64,000 nt of DNA from positions 124,001 to 188,000 of the forward strand of contig JAPZUF010000010.1 of NCBI GenBank assembly GCA_027533395.1, read 5' to 3'. Under the pieces are notes generated by a model. That model searched no databases. It had not been told where the DNA came from and worked only from the letters and a program-made list of their open reading frames with translations. Origin of the DNA: Cyclobacteriaceae bacterium. Its GTDB lineage: Bacteria; Bacteroidota; Bacteroidia; Cytophagales; Cyclobacteriaceae. Position 1 is the stretch's first letter; the number at the start of each line of letters is the position of its first letter. The position numbers and the translations under genes are program-made. Of this stretch, positions 8,399-16,595 are shown in pieces.

Positions 8399-10600
8399 AT
8401 GAATAATCAATTTATTCCACAAGATGGTCTCGCAGGTTTTAAAGAAAACTGGCGCGTGGATGCCATCTCCGGTTTTCTCGTATTTTTATTAGCCTTGCCT
8501 TTAAGTTTAGGTATTGCAAAAGCAAGCGAATTTCCTCCGGCCATGGGTGTGCTTACTGCCATGATTGGTGGTTTGTTTGTAAGTTTCTTTGCAGGTTCTA
8601 AGCTAACCATTAAAGGGCCAGCTGCAGGATTAATTACTATATGTGCAGGAGCTGTTACAGAGTTAGGAGGAGGCGAACAAGGATGGAAGTTAGCACTGGG
8701 CGCGATCGTTGTAGCAGGTTTATTGCAAATTGTTTTTGGTCAGTTAAAATTTGGTGCATTAACAGATTTTTTTCCACCATCAGCTGTGCATGGTATGTTA
8801 GCAGCAATTGGTTTAATTATTTTCTCAAAGCAAATACACATCTTACTGGGCATTGATCCGGCCTTGCTGAAAGGAAAAGAACCACTCGAACTATTCGCGA
8901 TGATTCCCGAGTCTATTGCGCACGAAGATCCACGCGTAACGTTTATTGGGGTCATCAGTTTGCTTATCATTTTCGGCATGCCATTGTTAAAGTTTAAAGC
9001 CATCAAGAGAATTCCGGCACCTATGGTTGTGTTGTTGGTTACCATACCCATGGCAGCCATTATGGATTTTAAACATACGGAGCCAGCTTTCGACATGGTG
9101 AAGATTGGCGATTTCTGGGGAACAATTGGATTCAACGTTAGCTTCGAAGCCATTAACACTTTTACTTTTTGGAAGTATGTGTTGATGTTTTTATTTATCA
9201 ATTCAGTTGAATCTCTTCTTACCGTAAAAGCCATTGATGGATTAGATCCATTTAAGCGAACCTCGGATGCCAATAAAGATTTAAAAGCAGTGGGTGCGGG
9301 AAATGCTTTGAGTGGATTGTTAGGAGGTTTACCTATGATATCGGAAGTGGCACGCAGTTCTGCCAATGTAAACTTTGGTGGCAGAACAAGATGGAGTAAT
9401 TTCTTTCATGGTTTCTTTTTGTTATTGGCCATGTTGCTATTTATTCCAGTTATTGAAATGATTCCAAACACGGCTTTGGCAGCTTTGTTAATTGCAGTGG
9501 CATATCGCTTAGCTTCACCCAATGAGTTTTACAAAACGTATAAGATTGGATCAGAACAATTAATCATTTTTATCATCACCATCATCGTTACTGTTTCTAC
9601 AGATTTATTATTAGGTGTAGCTGCTGGTATTGTAGCCAAAATGTTTTTCCACATACTCAATGGTGTATCGTGGAAGAATTTATTTAAAGCTAATTATGAA
9701 ATAACAGAACGTGCAGGCGAAACAATGGTGAAGATAAAAGGCTCGGCTGTATTTTCTAATCTTCTTGGTTTTAAGAAAGTTTTTAAAGCCATAGAACCCG
9801 GCAAGAAAGTGGTATTAGATGTAACAGAAACACATTTGATTGATCACACCTTCATGGAGTATATGCACCATGTAGAAGAAGAACATGTACATGCTGGCGG
9901 CTCCGTAACATCAATTGGCTTTGATCGGTTTAAACCATCATCCAATCATCCTTTGGCAGCGCGTAAATTTTCTGCGGAGCAACTAAATAAATGGGAAATC
10001 AAATTAAGTCCACGTCAATTAAACTTACGCGATTTTGCAGAGGCTGATGATTTTCAGTTTAATCCACAGCATGTAAAGAATACGATAAAGTTTAAAGGTT
10101 TCCCAATTTTAAAAGGAAACAAAATTTTATTCGAGGAAAACGTATTAACAAAATATACCGAACACGACAGAATTGATGTTTCCGACATAACGCTCAGCTA
10201 TGGTGCCATGCAAGAAAAAGAAGAGATAGCCGTCACCGTTATTCACATTTCTGAAATCGATATAAAAATTCCGGATTTTACCTTAGAACCTGAAGGTTTG
10301 TGGTCTAAACTATGGGAACTAACGGATGGAAAAGACATTGATTTTGAAAAGCATCCGGAGTTTTCCAAAAAGTATTATCTGCGTTCCGAATCAGTTACTG
10401 AAATAGAATCCGTTTTTAACGATACCGTAATTGGATTTTTAACTTTCAGAGAAGCCATGCACATCGAATGTCATCGCAACAAATTATTGATTTATAAGAA
10501 ACGATCGTTGTTAGATCCGTCAGAAATAAGTTTCGCGGTTGACTTTGCCGAATCTTTTTTGGAGACATTATATCGATCACTAAAAACTCCAGTACATTAA
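8399..10600 (+). CDS. SulP family inorganic anion transporter with STAS and extra C-terminal domain
   Basis: A SLC26/SulP anion transporter of 733 residues. The membrane part covers about residues 15-430 and begins with the usual DAISGFLVFLLALPLSLGIA; the KGPAAGLITI stretch (about 73-82) and the NFFHGF region are family marks. A cytoplasmic STAS domain follows at about 440-555 (VVLDVTETHLIDHTF). Unlike most SulP proteins it then continues for about 180 residues with a separate domain (about 556-733) with HPEFSKKYYLRSES and HIECHRNKLLIYKK. It starts 36 bases after dabB, in the same run, so bicarbonate is the likeliest substrate, since several SulP proteins are sodium/bicarbonate symporters; sulfate is the alternative. 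No carbonic anhydrase gene or fusion is in the cluster other than DabA. Confidence 0.88.
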   Translation: MNNQFIPQDGLAGFKENWRVDAISGFLVFLLALPLSLGIAKASEFPPAMGVLTAMIGGLFVSFFAGSKLTIKGPAAGLITICAGAVTELGGGEQGWKLALGAIVVAGLLQIVFGQLKFGALTDFFPPSAVHGMLAAIGLIIFSKQIHILLGIDPALLKGKEPLELFAMIPESIAHEDPRVTFIGVISLLIIFGMPLLKFKAIKRIPAPMVVLLVTIPMAAIMDFKHTEPAFDMVKIGDFWGTIGFNVSFEAINTFTFWKYVLMFLFINSVESLLTVKAIDGLDPFKRTSDANKDLKAVGAGNALSGLLGGLPMISEVARSSANVNFGGRTRWSNFFHGFFLLLAMLLFIPVIEMIPNTALAALLIAVAYRLASPNEFYKTYKIGSEQLIIFIITIIVTVSTDLLLGVAAGIVAKMFFHILNGVSWKNLFKANYEITERAGETMVKIKGSAVFSNLLGFKKVFKAIEPGKKVVLDVTETHLIDHTFMEYMHHVEEEHVHAGGSVTSIGFDRFKPSSNHPLAARKFSAEQLNKWEIKLSPRQLNLRDFAEADDFQFNPQHVKNTIKFKGFPILKGNKILFEENVLTKYTEHDRIDVSDITLSYGAMQEKEEIAVTVIHISEIDIKIPDFTLEPEGLWSKLWELTDGKDIDFEKHPEFSKKYYLRSESVTEIESVFNDTVIGFLTFREAMHIECHRNKLLIYKKRSLLDPSEISFAVDFAESFLETLYRSLKTPVH

Positions 10601-10610
10601 CAGGTACGCA

Positions 10611-10680
10611 ACAGCAGGTAGGTGTCTTTAAAAGTGCCCAACTTTTGATGTTCACTGCCTGCTTGTTGTCGTGCTTTTTT
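10611..10680 (+). terminator. Likely terminator of the carbon-uptake cluster
   Basis: AGCAGGTAG (about 10613-10621) can pair with CTGCCTGCT (about 10655-10663), with an inner AAAAGT/ACTTTT stem, and a six-T run lies at 10675-10680. The branched shape makes this a moderate call. Confidence 0.4.
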
Positions 10681-10711
10681 ACCTTTACATTATTTAAATC
10701 AAGATTGATAT

Positions 10712-11476
10712 ATGTTTAAATATATAAGCATACCCATTCTAATTCTTATAAGCCTGAGAGGAGTGGCACAAAAAGATATATCCTATCAGAACCATGGTTG
10801 GATCATGTATTTTGGAAATCACAAACTAACCGATAAAATTAGTTTACACACCGAATACCAATTCCGAAGAGCAGATGGCTTTAGCGATTGGCAACAATCA
10901 CTCACGAGAATTGGCATTGATTACAAATTGAAAGATAACGCAACCCTTACAGGAGGATATGGATACATTGTTACCTTCCCATATGGCGAGCAGCCCATTG
11001 CTGATAAATTTCATGAACACAGGATTTGGCAAACCCTTACTGTTACCCAACGTGTCGGCAGGTTTTATTTTAATCACCGGTACAGGCTAGAACAACGTTG
11101 GTTGGAAGACCGAAAACAAAACCAAACAACACAAGAGTTTGAATACGATGGTTACACGTTCAGGCAACGTTTTAGATATAGATTTTTAGTAACACTTCCG
11201 CTTACCAAACCAAACCTGGACCCCGGTTGTATTTTTGCTAGTGTATACGATGAACCCTTTTTGCAGTTTGGCAAAAATTTTGGTTTAAACTACCTCGATC
11301 AAAACCGATTGTATGCAGCTTTGGGTTATGTTGTGAATAGCAATTGTAATCTTCAATTAGGTTACATGAATCAATACATTGTTAAGAGTGATGCCAAAAG
11401 AGCAGAGAGCAACCATACCATGCAAGTTGCTATAACTTATAATTTCGATTTTAGGAAAAGGCAAGAAATCAATTAG
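10712..11476 (+). CDS. DUF2490 outer-membrane protein
   Basis: A 254-residue exported protein. The signal peptide is MFKYISIPILILISLRGVAQ. The mature part is a repetitive series of amphipathic strands with aromatic ends, such as LHTEYQFRRADG, WQTLTVTQRVG and FYFNHRYRLEQRW, closing with MQVAITYNFDFRK. This is the pattern of DUF2490, a Bacteroidota beta-barrel family of unknown role. It follows the SulP gene by 110 bases with a probable terminator between, so it may be a separate unit; a TACCTTTA sequence near 10680 resembles a -7 box. A convergent terminator separates it from the next gene. No function is known. Confidence 0.75.
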   Translation: MFKYISIPILILISLRGVAQKDISYQNHGWIMYFGNHKLTDKISLHTEYQFRRADGFSDWQQSLTRIGIDYKLKDNATLTGGYGYIVTFPYGEQPIADKFHEHRIWQTLTVTQRVGRFYFNHRYRLEQRWLEDRKQNQTTQEFEYDGYTFRQRFRYRFLVTLPLTKPNLDPGCIFASVYDEPFLQFGKNFGLNYLDQNRLYAALGYVVNSNCNLQLGYMNQYIVKSDAKRAESNHTMQVAITYNFDFRKRQEIN

Positions 11477-11499
11477 CATTGATGAAACAAGACCAAATG

Positions 11500-11525
11500 A
11501 AAAAGCCGGAGAGTTCCGGCTTTTT
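11500..11525. terminator. Bidirectional intrinsic terminator between convergent genes
   Basis: A perfect 11-bp stem, AAAAAGCCGGA (11500-11510) with TCCGGCTTTTT (11515-11525), with a four-base loop. The A-run and T-run let it work on both strands, ending the DUF2490 gene and the minus-strand HNH-like gene. Confidence 0.9.
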
Positions 11526-11553
11526 CAGGTTTAGGTATAGATGTAAGGTTATT

Positions 11554-12084
11554 TTAAATCGTAACGTGCGACCAGTTTTCGCCTGTTTTAATTCGGTGTA
11601 TCTGCATATCGCTCACGCCAAATTGTTTCGCAATTTCCTTTAATTGAGTTTTACCTGCAGCAATTTTCTTTTTAATCTGCAACACTTTGGCGGCTGTCAG
11701 TTTGTAATTGCCTACATGGTTTCTGTTAGGATCGCTAAGTGAATGTGCTTTTTGTCCTTCCAGTGTTACCCACTTTAAGTTTTTATAGTTGTTATCATCT
11801 TTCTTATAGTTAAGATGGATAACATAACGATGTTTCTTATCAGCTTGCTTTAAGAAATGTTTGGCAACTAATCTGTGTACATAGTACGACATATTTTTTT
11901 CGCCAGAACGGATAGCAACTGCCGGATAACCGGAAATAAGAGATTGTTTGAGGAAGGTTCCTTCCTTTGGGGTTGTATCGTAACTGATTACTCTACCGTA
12001 GTTAGTAACGGCATACAACAATCCTTTTGGTGTTCTGCGCATGGGTAGCGGAGCTACCTTTTCGCCTGCTTGTAACTTTATCAT
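11554..12084 (-). CDS. HNH/NUMOD4-like protein with C-terminal helix-turn-helix
   Basis: A 176-residue protein resembling free-standing HNH homing-endonuclease relatives. The N-terminal third (TNYGRVISYD) matches the start of NUMOD4-type domains. An HNH-like block follows: YYVHRLVAKHFL (about 67-78) and VIHLNYKKDDNNYKNLKWVT (about 89-108). The usual N-H-x-D core here reads I-H-L-N, so the first Asn and the Asp are replaced; the later NN and NL-WVT are kept. The C-terminus carries a helix-turn-helix (LKEIAKQFGVSDMQIHRIKTG, about 148-168, listed here as key residues only by position). It may be a DNA-binding protein that lost cleavage activity rather than an active nuclease. There is no intron or mobile element around it. 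Confidence 0.6.
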   Translation of the reverse strand: MIKLQAGEKVAPLPMRRTPKGLLYAVTNYGRVISYDTTPKEGTFLKQSLISGYPAVAIRSGEKNMSYYVHRLVAKHFLKQADKKHRYVIHLNYKKDDNNYKNLKWVTLEGQKAHSLSDPNRNHVGNYKLTAAKVLQIKKKIAAGKTQLKEIAKQFGVSDMQIHRIKTGENWSHVTI

Positions 12085-12141
12085 GAGAATGGGCTTTGGG
12101 TTAACAAATCTAACGTATTCATATAAAATTCAAAATTTATT

Positions 12142-12909
12142 TCAAACTGTTACTTTTTTATTATTCATGATTTTAATCAGCACTAACACAACCCAAGCTA
12201 CTAATATAAGCATATAGCCCAACGAAACCATAGTAAGTGAAGCATTTCCATCTTCCTGATGCCTCCAAAAAATTCCAAATAATGCCCACACCACAACTAA
12301 AGCAAAGCCTGGCTCTCTAAATCGCATGCTTATCCAGGCTGCTAAAACCACAGCAATACCCATCATTAAAATCGTCCAAATAAGAGGGGTAAAGAAACCA
12401 CCGTCCCAATTAACGGAAACAAGGTAGGCAGAAACATTGGCTATTGTAGCAACAGAAATCCACGCAAAATATAGGGTAAACGGTAGTTTCACTAACCATT
12501 TTTCTGCCAGGCTCAATAAGGCTACCTTTTTAATTTTCAGATAGAGCTGAGTAAGCGTTAACAACAAAAGCAACATGATGGTAACAGAAATAGCTGTTAA
12601 TAAGTAGTGCCAAGCAAGAATCCAACTAACGTTGAGGATACATGTCAGCCAGAAAAGTCTGCTAATCTCAAGAATGGCAAAGCTATCGGGTTTAAGCCAA
12701 TGCCAAACTATGAATCCTAACAAGAGCAAGTATATAACACTCCATATCGAAAAAGTAAGACCAGCTGGCGTAAACAAGCTTGGGTATAATGCTGAAACTT
12801 CACCTGTATTTAGGCCATTGATGGGTAGGATATTGGCCAATGCATTTACCAAAATAGTAATCGCAAAAAGCAAAGTACTTACCAGCGCAAGCATGTAAGG
12901 CTTTTTCAT
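12142..12909 (-). CDS. TspO-like (tryptophan-rich sensory protein family) membrane protein
   Basis: A polytopic inner-membrane protein of 255 residues with about seven hydrophobic segments. Trp-rich features resemble the TspO/MBR superfamily: FTPAGLTFSIWSVIYLLLLG (about 47-66), FWLTCILNVSWILAW, and WISVATIANVSAYL with W-x-GG-FF-TPLIW. It is longer than classical TspO (about 160 residues, five helices) and belongs to the extended form common in Bacteroidota. TspO proteins bind tetrapyrroles or cholesterol-like ligands, but nothing in the neighbourhood points to a ligand here. It lies between two unrelated genes and is probably a single-gene unit. The family assignment rests on the pattern alone. 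Confidence 0.6.
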   Translation of the reverse strand: MKKPYMLALVSTLLFAITILVNALANILPINGLNTGEVSALYPSLFTPAGLTFSIWSVIYLLLLGFIVWHWLKPDSFAILEISRLFWLTCILNVSWILAWHYLLTAISVTIMLLLLLTLTQLYLKIKKVALLSLAEKWLVKLPFTLYFAWISVATIANVSAYLVSVNWDGGFFTPLIWTILMMGIAVVLAAWISMRFREPGFALVVVWALFGIFWRHQEDGNASLTMVSLGYMLILVAWVVLVLIKIMNNKKVTV

Positions 12910-13060
12910 AGACAGGTCTCCGGGTTAGGATTAGGCAATTTATAAATCTTTCGCTTAAACACGAAAATTTGAGCTTAGTTATTGTTTACTCACCATTCAA
13001 AATAATTGTATTGCCCCTGCCATTAAACTGTATTAGTATTGCTTAATTACTTCCTGCAAT

Positions 13061-15205
13061 ATGAAATATATTAAAATCTCCCTTGGCATGCTCGTCTGCG
13101 TTAGCATGATTGCCTGCGAAAATAAACAAGAAAAAGCCATGCCTTCTCCTTACCCACAAACTGCAAAGGTTGATACAGTTGACCAATACTTTGGCACAAA
13201 CGTACCCGATCCTTACCGTTGGCTTGAAAATGATACAACCCAACAAACGGCAGATTGGGTTAAAGCTCAAAATGAGGTAACGTTCGGCTATTTGAAAAAC
13301 ATACCTTACCGTGATTTACTGAAACAACGCCTCGAAAAAATTTTTAATTACGAACGCCTAAGTGCTCCTTTTCAAGAAGGTGAATTCTATTACTTCTATA
13401 AAAACGATGGACTACAAAATCAAAGTGTCCTATATAGAAAGAGAGGAGAAAATGGAACTCCCGAAGTTTTCATCGACCCGAATAAGTTTCGTGCTGATGG
13501 CACCATTTCTTTAGCCGGATTAAACTTTAGCAAAGATGGCTCTTTAGCAACCTACAGAATTTCTAAAGGTGGAGCCGATTGGACAGACGCCATTGTAATC
13601 AGAACCCTTGATAAGTCTATCGTTGAAGACACTTTAAAAAATATTAAGTTCAGTGGCATCGCTTGGAAAGGCAATGAAGGTTTTTATTATAGCACCTATG
13701 ATAAACCAAAAGGCAGTCAGCTTTCAGAAAAAACACAATATCATAAATTGTACTACCATAAATTAGGTACGAAGCAAAATCAGGATGTATTAATCTTCGG
13801 TGGTGAGAAAACCCCACGCAGATACATTGGTGCATATTTAACTGAAGATGAAAAGTATTTAGTTATCACGGCATCAACCAGCACAACAGGTAATGAATTA
13901 TACATTCAGGATTTAGCAAAACCTAATAATCCGATAGTGCCAATTGTAACCAACTTTGATAACGACCATTATGTATTAGCAAATGAAGGCACAAAATTAT
14001 ACATCCATACCAATTTAAATGCTCCCAATAATAGGTTGGTGGTAACAGATTTTGCAAAACCAACAACTGACACTTGGAAAGATTTAATAGCAGAAACTGA
14101 AAGTGTTTTGAATACTTCAACCGGTGGCGGAAAAATCTTTGCTAACTACTTAGTAGATGTAAAAACAGTGATTAAGCAATATGATATGAGCGGTAAATTA
14201 GAACGAGAAGTTCAATTGCCGGGCATCGGAACAGCAGGAGGTTTTGGCGGAAAAATAGAAGACAAAAATCTATATTACACTTTTACATCGTTTACTTATC
14301 CATCAACCATTTTTAAATATGATATTGCTTCTGGCAAATCTGATTTATACGAAAAACCCAAAGTAGATTTCGATCCTGAAGCTTACGAAACCAAACAAGT
14401 TTTCTACACAAGTAAAGACGGCACCAAAGTACCGATGTTTATCGTACATAAAAAAGGTATCGAATTGAATGGAAAAAACCCTACCATGTTATATGGTTAC
14501 GGTGGCTTTAGTGTAAGCTTACAACCTTCTTTCAGCACTTCCCGTATTGTATGGTTAGAAAACGGAGGCATATATGCACAACCTAATTTAAGAGGTGGAG
14601 GTGAGTATGGAGAAAAATGGCACCAGGCCGGAACTAAAATGAACAAACAGAATGTGTTTGATGATTTTATCGCAGCTGCTGAATATTTGATTAAAGAAAA
14701 ATATACTTCCAGCGACTATTTGGCTATTTCAGGTGGTTCTAACGGTGGTCTATTAGTAGGTGCGACCATGACACAAAGACCAGATTTGATGAAGGTTGCA
14801 TTTCCGGCAGTGGGCGTAATGGATATGTTACGCTACCATAAATTTACTGCAGGTGCAGGCTGGGCTTATGATTATGGCACGGCAGACGACAGCAAAGAAA
14901 TGTTTGAATATCTCTATAAATATTCTCCGGTTCATGCTTTAAAGCCTGGCACAAAATATCCGGCAACCATGGTAACTACTGCTGATCATGACGATCGCGT
15001 AGTGCCAGCACACTCTTTCAAGTTTGCCGCAACTCTCCAAGAAAACCATGTAGGAGAAAATCCAGTGTTGATTAGAATAGAAACCAATGCAGGACATGGC
15101 GCAGGAACTCCTGTTTCTAAAACCATCGAACAAGTGGCAGATCAGTATTCATTTGCCTGGTATAATATGGGCGTTGTTCCACCTATTGCAAAAGGAAAAA
15201 TGTAG
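13061..15205 (+). CDS. Prolyl oligopeptidase family serine peptidase (S9A), lipoprotein
   Basis: Cleaves short proline-containing peptides after Pro, here probably in the periplasm or at the outer membrane. The 714-residue protein starts with a lipoprotein signal (VCVSMIAC, Cys19). The N-terminal PREP motif PDPYRWLEN (about 50-58) leads into a seven-bladed propeller (about 75-430). The alpha/beta hydrolase domain contains the nucleophile Ser560 in SGGSNGGLL, the Asp in DHDDRVVPAHSF (about 644-655) and the His in NAGHGAG (about 677-683). These match family S9A in order and spacing. It is monocistronic, with a strong terminator 22 bases after its stop codon. Role: peptide degradation in nutrient scavenging; family certain, substrate inferred. 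Confidence 0.93.
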   Translation: MKYIKISLGMLVCVSMIACENKQEKAMPSPYPQTAKVDTVDQYFGTNVPDPYRWLENDTTQQTADWVKAQNEVTFGYLKNIPYRDLLKQRLEKIFNYERLSAPFQEGEFYYFYKNDGLQNQSVLYRKRGENGTPEVFIDPNKFRADGTISLAGLNFSKDGSLATYRISKGGADWTDAIVIRTLDKSIVEDTLKNIKFSGIAWKGNEGFYYSTYDKPKGSQLSEKTQYHKLYYHKLGTKQNQDVLIFGGEKTPRRYIGAYLTEDEKYLVITASTSTTGNELYIQDLAKPNNPIVPIVTNFDNDHYVLANEGTKLYIHTNLNAPNNRLVVTDFAKPTTDTWKDLIAETESVLNTSTGGGKIFANYLVDVKTVIKQYDMSGKLEREVQLPGIGTAGGFGGKIEDKNLYYTFTSFTYPSTIFKYDIASGKSDLYEKPKVDFDPEAYETKQVFYTSKDGTKVPMFIVHKKGIELNGKNPTMLYGYGGFSVSLQPSFSTSRIVWLENGGIYAQPNLRGGGEYGEKWHQAGTKMNKQNVFDDFIAAAEYLIKEKYTSSDYLAISGGSNGGLLVGATMTQRPDLMKVAFPAVGVMDMLRYHKFTAGAGWAYDYGTADDSKEMFEYLYKYSPVHALKPGTKYPATMVTTADHDDRVVPAHSFKFAATLQENHVGENPVLIRIETNAGHGAGTPVSKTIEQVADQYSFAWYNMGVVPPIAKGKM

Positions 15206-15227
15206 TAAACACTTTATTGATAATAAT

Positions 15228-15260
15228 AAAAAAGCTGATGCGCGAGTGTCAGCTTTTTTT
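15228..15260 (+). terminator. Intrinsic terminator after the prolyl oligopeptidase gene
   Basis: AAAAAAGCTGA (15228-15238) pairs perfectly with TCAGCTTTTTT (15249-15259), loop ten bases, then further T. The A-run also allows function on the minus strand. Confidence 0.88.
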
Positions 15261-15394
15261 ATTTTAGTTATTCCTAAATTATTAAATGACGATTGATAGT
15301 AATGAAATGATTAAAACAGAATAGTAGAATAAGGAGAATAAAATCTTCAATCGTTTGCTATCAACTTATGTAATCATTCAACTTACAATTTCAC

Positions 15395-15424
15395 TTGAAA
15401 CACAAATGATAATCCTTACCTTTG
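15395..15424 (+). promoter_or_regulatory. Bacteroidota-type promoter of tpiA
   Basis: TTG at 15395-15397 and TACCTTTG at 15417-15424 are separated by 19 bases, an exact fit to the -33/-7 consensus (TTG, 19-21 bp, TAnnTTTG). The tpiA start codon is 34 bases downstream. This is the best promoter match I found in the window. Confidence 0.6.
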
Positions 15425-15458
15425 AAGACTAAAATATTAATCTTTACGACTTATCAAT

Positions 15459-16223
15459 ATGAGAAAGAAAATTGTTGCCGGTAACTGGAAAATGAACAAG
15501 AACTTTGAAGAAGCTAAAGCTTTGGTTGCCGAATTATTGGGCATGGTAGAAGCAGAAGCATCAACAACTACAGAAGTGGTGGTTTGTGTGCCTTTTCCCT
15601 ACTTACTCACGGTGCAACAATTAACAGCTGGCAAGTCGATAAAAGTGGGAGCGCAAAATTGTAGCGAACATACATCCGGTGCCTTTACTGGCGAAGTTAG
15701 CGCACCCATGTTACAATCGTTGCATATTCCTTTTGTAATTATCGGGCACAGCGAGCGCAGACAATATTTTGCTGAGAGTTACGCTCAGTTAGCTAAAAAA
15801 ACGGATCAAGCTTTGGCTAACAATTTAACGCCAATCTTTTGTTGTGGCGAACCCTTAGAAGTACGCGAAAAAAACGAGCACGAAAAATTAGTAAAAGAAC
15901 AAATTGAAGCTAGCCTTTTTCATTTATCAGCAACTGATTTACAAAAAGTGGTGATAGCCTACGAACCGGTTTGGGCCATTGGAACAGGCAAAACTGCAAG
16001 TGCACAACAAGCACAAGATATGCATGCTGTTATTCGCCAACATCTGGCATCTAAGTATGGTGCTGCGGTAGCCAACTCCATCAGTATTTTATATGGTGGA
16101 AGTGTAAATGCAGGTAATGCAGCGGAGTTATTTGCTTGTACCGATGTAGATGGTGGATTGGTTGGGGGAGCGTCTCTTAAATCTCGCGAATTTACCGACA
16201 TCGTGAAAGCCATGAAAGCTTAA
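15459..16223 (+). CDS. tpiA: Triose-phosphate isomerase
   Basis: Interconverts dihydroxyacetone phosphate and glyceraldehyde 3-phosphate in glycolysis and gluconeogenesis; cytoplasmic homodimer. The 254 residues are standard. Substrate-binding Asn and Lys are in NWKMNK (about 10-15), the electrophilic His in IGHSERRQYF (about 96-105), the catalytic Glu in AYEPVWAIGTGKTAS (about 170-184, flexible loop 6 included), and the phosphate-binding YGGSV near residue 214. The ATG at 15459 gives MRKKIVAGNWKM as expected. Its own promoter lies just upstream; yajC follows after 60 bases on the same strand and may be read through. Confidence 0.97.
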   Translation: MRKKIVAGNWKMNKNFEEAKALVAELLGMVEAEASTTTEVVVCVPFPYLLTVQQLTAGKSIKVGAQNCSEHTSGAFTGEVSAPMLQSLHIPFVIIGHSERRQYFAESYAQLAKKTDQALANNLTPIFCCGEPLEVREKNEHEKLVKEQIEASLFHLSATDLQKVVIAYEPVWAIGTGKTASAQQAQDMHAVIRQHLASKYGAAVANSISILYGGSVNAGNAAELFACTDVDGGLVGGASLKSREFTDIVKAMKA

Positions 16224-16283
16224 GATGTTTGTATTTTCTATCGATAATTAGCCTTAATTTCGCGCTATAAACAATTTGAAAAC

Positions 16284-16595
16284 ATGTTAAACATTATTTT
16301 ACAAGCTCAGCAAGGAAATCCTTATATGCAATTCGTTTTCTTCGGAGCCATCATTCTTGTATTTTATTTCTTCATGATTCGTCCGCAACAGAAAAAAGCT
16401 AAAGAAGCGAAGAAATTTCAGGATGAAATCGCTAAAGGAGACTATGTAGTAACTATTGGCGGAGCCCACGGCCGCATTGCAGAAATTGAAGACGATACTT
16501 TCGTTTTAGAAGTAGAAAAAGGCGGAAGAATTCGTTTTTCTAAAACTGCCATCAACATGGAAGCCAGCAAAGTTGCGCAAGGAAAAAATAAATGA
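16284..16595 (+). CDS. yajC: Preprotein translocase subunit YajC
   Basis: A small inner-membrane component of the Sec holotranslocon, associated with SecDF. The 103-residue protein has one transmembrane helix (VFFGAIILVFYFFMIRP, about 18-34), followed at once by the family's PQQKKAKE segment and the soluble domain GDYVVTIGGAHGRIAEI (about 52-68). It overlaps the next gene by four bases (ATGA), so yajC and the YbbR gene are translationally coupled. This yajC-ybbR-coaE order recurs in Bacteroidota. Length and motifs match well. Confidence 0.95.
   Translation: MLNIILQAQQGNPYMQFVFFGAIILVFYFFMIRPQQKKAKEAKKFQDEIAKGDYVVTIGGAHGRIAEIEDDTFVLEVEKGGRIRFSKTAINMEASKVAQGKNK

Noticed and set aside
8740-9366. 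A 208-codon minus-strand open frame inside the SulP gene
   Set aside because: It is antisense to conserved membrane helices, has no recognisable motif, and the SulP frame explains the sequence fully.
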